Origin: Ptiloglossa arizonensis
Lineage: Eukaryota; Arthropoda; Insecta; Hymenoptera; Colletidae
DNA: 64,000 nucleotides
NCBI RefSeq assembly: GCF_051014685.1
Contig: NW_027478721.1
Location: 248,001-312,000, forward strand
Reading direction: 5' to 3'
The notes under the pieces are model-generated. The model was not told the origin of the DNA and made no database searches. It saw nothing but the letters and a program-made list of their open reading frames with translations. The position numbers were made by a program, and so were the translations under genes. Position 1 is the first letter of the stretch. Each line of letters begins with the position of its first letter. This document shows positions 61,413 to 64,000 of this stretch, piece after piece.

Positions 61413-63361
61413 GAGTTTCTTCTTTCAGATGCAACAGGAATTTTTGGGTTAGGTCAATCCGTTCGCGAGATATGGGAGTTTGAAGCCAGGAAATGGTTAA
61501 AGAAGGCAAAAAATTTTTCGCAATTCTGTTGCTCCAAACGCTTAACCAGAATGGCCTAGGGAAAAAATACACATACCGTTGTAATCGGGCGAGTTTCTAC
61601 TTTCAGATGCAATAGGAATTTTTGGGTTAGGTCAATCCGTTCGCGAGATATGGGAGTTTGAAGGCAAGAAATGGTTGAGAAGGCAAAAAATTTTTCGCAA
61701 TTCTGCTGCTCCAAACGCTTAACCAGAATGGCCTAGGGAAAAAATACACATACAGTTGTAATCGGGCGAGATTCTACTTTCAGAGGCATCAGGAATTTTT
61801 GAGTTAGGTCAATCCGTTCGCGAGATATGGGAGTTTGAAGCCAAGAAATGGTTAAAGAAGGCAAAAAATTTCTCGCAATTCTGCTGCTCCAAACGCTTAA
61901 CCAGAATGGCCTAGGGAAAAAATACACATACCGTTGTAATCGGGCGAGTTTCTACTTTCAGATGCAATAGGAATTTTTGGGTTAGGTCAATCCGTTCGCG
62001 AGAAATGGGAGTTTGAAATCAAGAAATGGTTGAGAAGGCGAAAAATTTTTCGCACTTCCGCTGCTCCAAACGCTTAACCAGAATGGCCTAGGGAAAAAAT
62101 ACACATACCGTTGTAATCGGACGAGTTTCTACTTTCAGGTGCAATAGGAAATTTTGGGTTAGGTCAATCCGTTCGCGAGATATGGGAGTTTGAAGCCAAG
62201 AAATGGTTAAAGAAGGCAAAAAATTTTTCGTAATTCTGCTGCTCCAAACGCTTAACCAGAATGGCCTAGGGAAAAAATACACATACCGTTGTAATCGGGC
62301 GAGTTTCTACTTTCAGATGCAATAGGAATTTTTGGGTTAGGTCAATCCGTTCGCGAGATATGGGAGTTTGAAATCAAGAAATGTTTGAGAAGGCAAAACA
62401 TTTTTCGCAATTCTGCTGCTCCAAACGCTTAACCAGAATGGCCTAGTGAAGAAATACGCATATCGTTGTAATCGGGCGAGTTTCTACTTTCAGAAGCAGC
62501 AGGAATTTTTGGGTTTGGTCAATCCGTTCGCGAGATATGGGACTTTGAAGCTGAGAAATGGTTCAGAAGACAACAAATTTTTCGCAATTCTGCTGCTCCA
62601 AACACTTAACCAGAATGGGCTAGGGAAAAAATACACATACCGTTGTAATCGGGCGAGTTTCTACTTTCACACGCAACAGGAATTTTTGGGTTAGGTCAAT
62701 CCGTTCGCGAGATATGGGACTTTGAAGCTGAGAAATGGTTCAGAAGACAACAAATTTTTCGCAATTCTGCTGCTCCAAACGCTTAACCAGAATGGGCTAG
62801 GGAAAAAATACACATTCCGTTGTAATCGGGCGAGTTTCTACTTTCAGGTGCAATAGGAATTTTTGGGTTAGGTCAATCCGTCGCGAGATATGGCAGATTG
62901 AAGCCAAGAAATGGTTGATAAGGGAAAAAATTTTTCGCAATTCTGCTGCTCCAAACGCTTAACCAGAATGACCTAGGGAAAAAATACACATACCGTTGTA
63001 ATCGGGCGAGTTTCTACTTTCAGATGCAATAGGAATTTTCGGGTTATGTCAATCCGTTCGCGAGATATGGGAGTTTGAAGCCAAGAAATGGTTGAGAAGG
63101 CAAAACATTTTTCGCAATTCTGCTGCTCCAAACGCTTAACCAGAATGGCCTAGTGAAAAAATACGCATATCGTTGTAATCGGGCGAGTTTCTACTTTCAG
63201 ACTCAGCAGGAATTTTTGGGTTTGGTCAATCCGTTCGCGAGATATGGGACTTTGAACCTAAGAAATGGTTGAGAAGACAAAAAATTTTTCGCAATTCTGC
63301 TGCTCCAAACGCTTAACTAGAATGGCCTAGGGAAAAAATACACATACCGTTGTAATCGGGC
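61413..63361. repeat. 9-mer HOR, copy 3, remodelled to 11 monomers
   Basis: Order is C T R T'' G' T'' E H* G* T' S (1949 bp). The first five match the 9-mer, and the rest is replaced by E, H, G, T' and S material. H* (62655) is H on the left and E on the right (gctgagaaatggttcag). G* (62832) has gcagattgaagcc and gataagggaaaaaa. Private changes include gtttcttctttcag at the start and gagaaatggg near 62001. Confidence 0.84.
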
Positions 63362-64000
63362 GAGTTTCTACTTTCAGATGCAACAGGAATTTTTGGGTTA
63401 GGTCAATCCGTTCGCGAGATATGGGAGTTTGAAGCCAGGAAATGGTTAAAGAAGGCAAAAAATTTTTCGCAATTCTGTTGCTCCAAACGCTTAACCAGAA
63501 TGGCCTAGGGAAAAAATACACATACCGTTGTAATCGGTCGAGTTTCTACTTTCAGATGCAATAGGAATTTTTGGGTTAGGTCAATCCGTTCGCGAGATAT
63601 GGGAGTTCGAAGGCAAGAAATGGTTGAGAAGGCAAAAAATTTTTCGCAATTCCTCTGCTCCAAACGCTTAACCAGAATGGCCTAGGGAAAAAATACACAT
63701 ACAGTTGTATTCGGGCGAGATTCTACTTTCAGAGGCAACAGGAATTTTTGAGTTAGGTCAATCCGTTCGCGAGATATGGGAGTTTGAAGCCAAGAAATGG
63801 TTAAAGAAGGCAAAAAATTTCTCGCAATTCTGCTGCTCCAAACGCTTAACCAGAATGGCCTAGGGAAAAAATACACATACCGTTGTAATCGGGCGAGTTT
63901 CTACTTTCAGATGCAATAGGAATTTTTGGGTTAGGTCAATCCGTTCGCGAGATATGGGAGTTTGAAATCAAGAAATGGTTGAGAAGGCGAAAAATTTTTC
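63362..64000. repeat. 9-mer HOR, copy 4, cut by the window end
   Basis: C (63362), T (63540), R (63717) and the first 106 bases of T'' (63895). T is preceded by a mutated box-like motif (taatcggtc). T has ttcctctgctcc near 63652. The array clearly continues beyond base 64000. Confidence 0.88.

Larger units (their letters stand above)
1..64000. repeat. Satellite DNA array, about 177-bp monomer
   Basis: The same roughly 177-bp unit recurs from the first to the last base in one orientation. I count 361 complete monomers plus a 106-bp remnant when each is started at gagtttctac. Three main lengths occur: 177 bp (most), 178 bp (extra A in ttaaagaagg) and 175-176 bp (T lost in ccgtcgcg, sometimes also in gctaacc). 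I saw no inversion, no monomer cut off mid-phase and no inserted foreign sequence. Uniform orientation, nucleosome-like period and multi-monomer HORs are known hallmarks of centromeric or pericentromeric satellites; the chromosomal location is inferred, not shown. The family is not one I recognise by name. Confidence 0.98.

Noticed and set aside
1..64000. CRISPR array, because of direct repeats at regular spacing
   Set aside because: There are no unique spacers between repeats; the whole 177-bp unit repeats. Length and composition fit satellite DNA.
1..64000. Bacterial surface-protein or leucine-rich tandem repeat gene
   Set aside because: No frame stays open beyond about two monomers on either strand, and indels of one or two bases between subtypes break every frame.
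1..64000. Known named satellites such as human alpha (171 bp) or Arabidopsis CEN178
   Set aside because: The sequence does not resemble either as I know them; only the length is similar. I cannot exclude a named family from another species without a database search.

Overview
The whole window is one uninterrupted tandem satellite array. A monomer of about 177 bp repeats head to tail in one orientation from base 1 to base 64000. Walking the array with 'gagtttctac' as monomer start, I count 361 complete monomers plus a final 106-bp fragment starting at 63895. I see no unique sequence, transposon, tRNA, rRNA, CRISPR array, intron-bearing gene or credible protein-coding gene. This is eukaryotic heterochromatin, most likely centromeric or pericentromeric. 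I do not recognise the monomer as a named satellite and cannot assign the species. About 42% GC, a nucleosome-sized repeat and a CENP-B-box-like motif fit many animals and plants. The lack of CpG depletion (8 CpG per consensus monomer against about 7.5 expected) leans toward a weakly methylated genome or very recent amplification.

Monomers fall into recurring subtypes, which I named mainly by the bases around monomer positions 15-28. T = agatgcaatagg (T' has ggttatgtc; T'' has gaaatcaag). C = agatgcaacagg with an extra A in ttaaag, 178 bp (C' has tagcttgaagct). D = agacgcaacagg. S = agactcagcagg with gggtttggtc. H = cacacgcaacagg. G = aggtgcaatagg with a one-base deletion in ccgtcgcg (G' also starts after cgga and has gaaattttggg). 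R = agaggcaacagg with gagttagg and usually ttaaag. E = agacgcagaagg or agacgcagcagg with ggttcag. B = tttgagatgc or tttgagattc. X = preceded by tgtagtcgagc, with gcggtttgaag. L = agacgctgcaggaac. An asterisk marks a hybrid.

The subtypes are arranged in several higher-order repeat (HOR) registers. 1-1593: mixed start. 1594-7255: 10-mer family (H X D T' T R E H B G'). 7256-10089: two copies of an 8-mer (C T G C' S H S H), followed by a 3-monomer duplication to 11153. 11154-16996: module shuffling and a 7-mer. 16997-19829: 6-mer and 8-mer derivatives. 19830-20714: short bridge. 20715-30803: 11-mer (R X D T' S H G S H C T), three full-length copies plus truncated ones. 30804-41417: long, imperfect 22-24-monomer blocks. 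41418-47786: two different 7-mers and shorter pieces. 47787-58223: 18-mer, three copies plus a 5-monomer insert. 58224-64000: 9-mer family.

No genes work together here. The biology is repeat evolution by in-register unequal exchange, visible as hybrid monomers at HOR junctions. A CENP-B-box-like motif ends most monomers, and an A/T-tract near-palindrome lies mid-monomer. These are the two most plausible functional elements.
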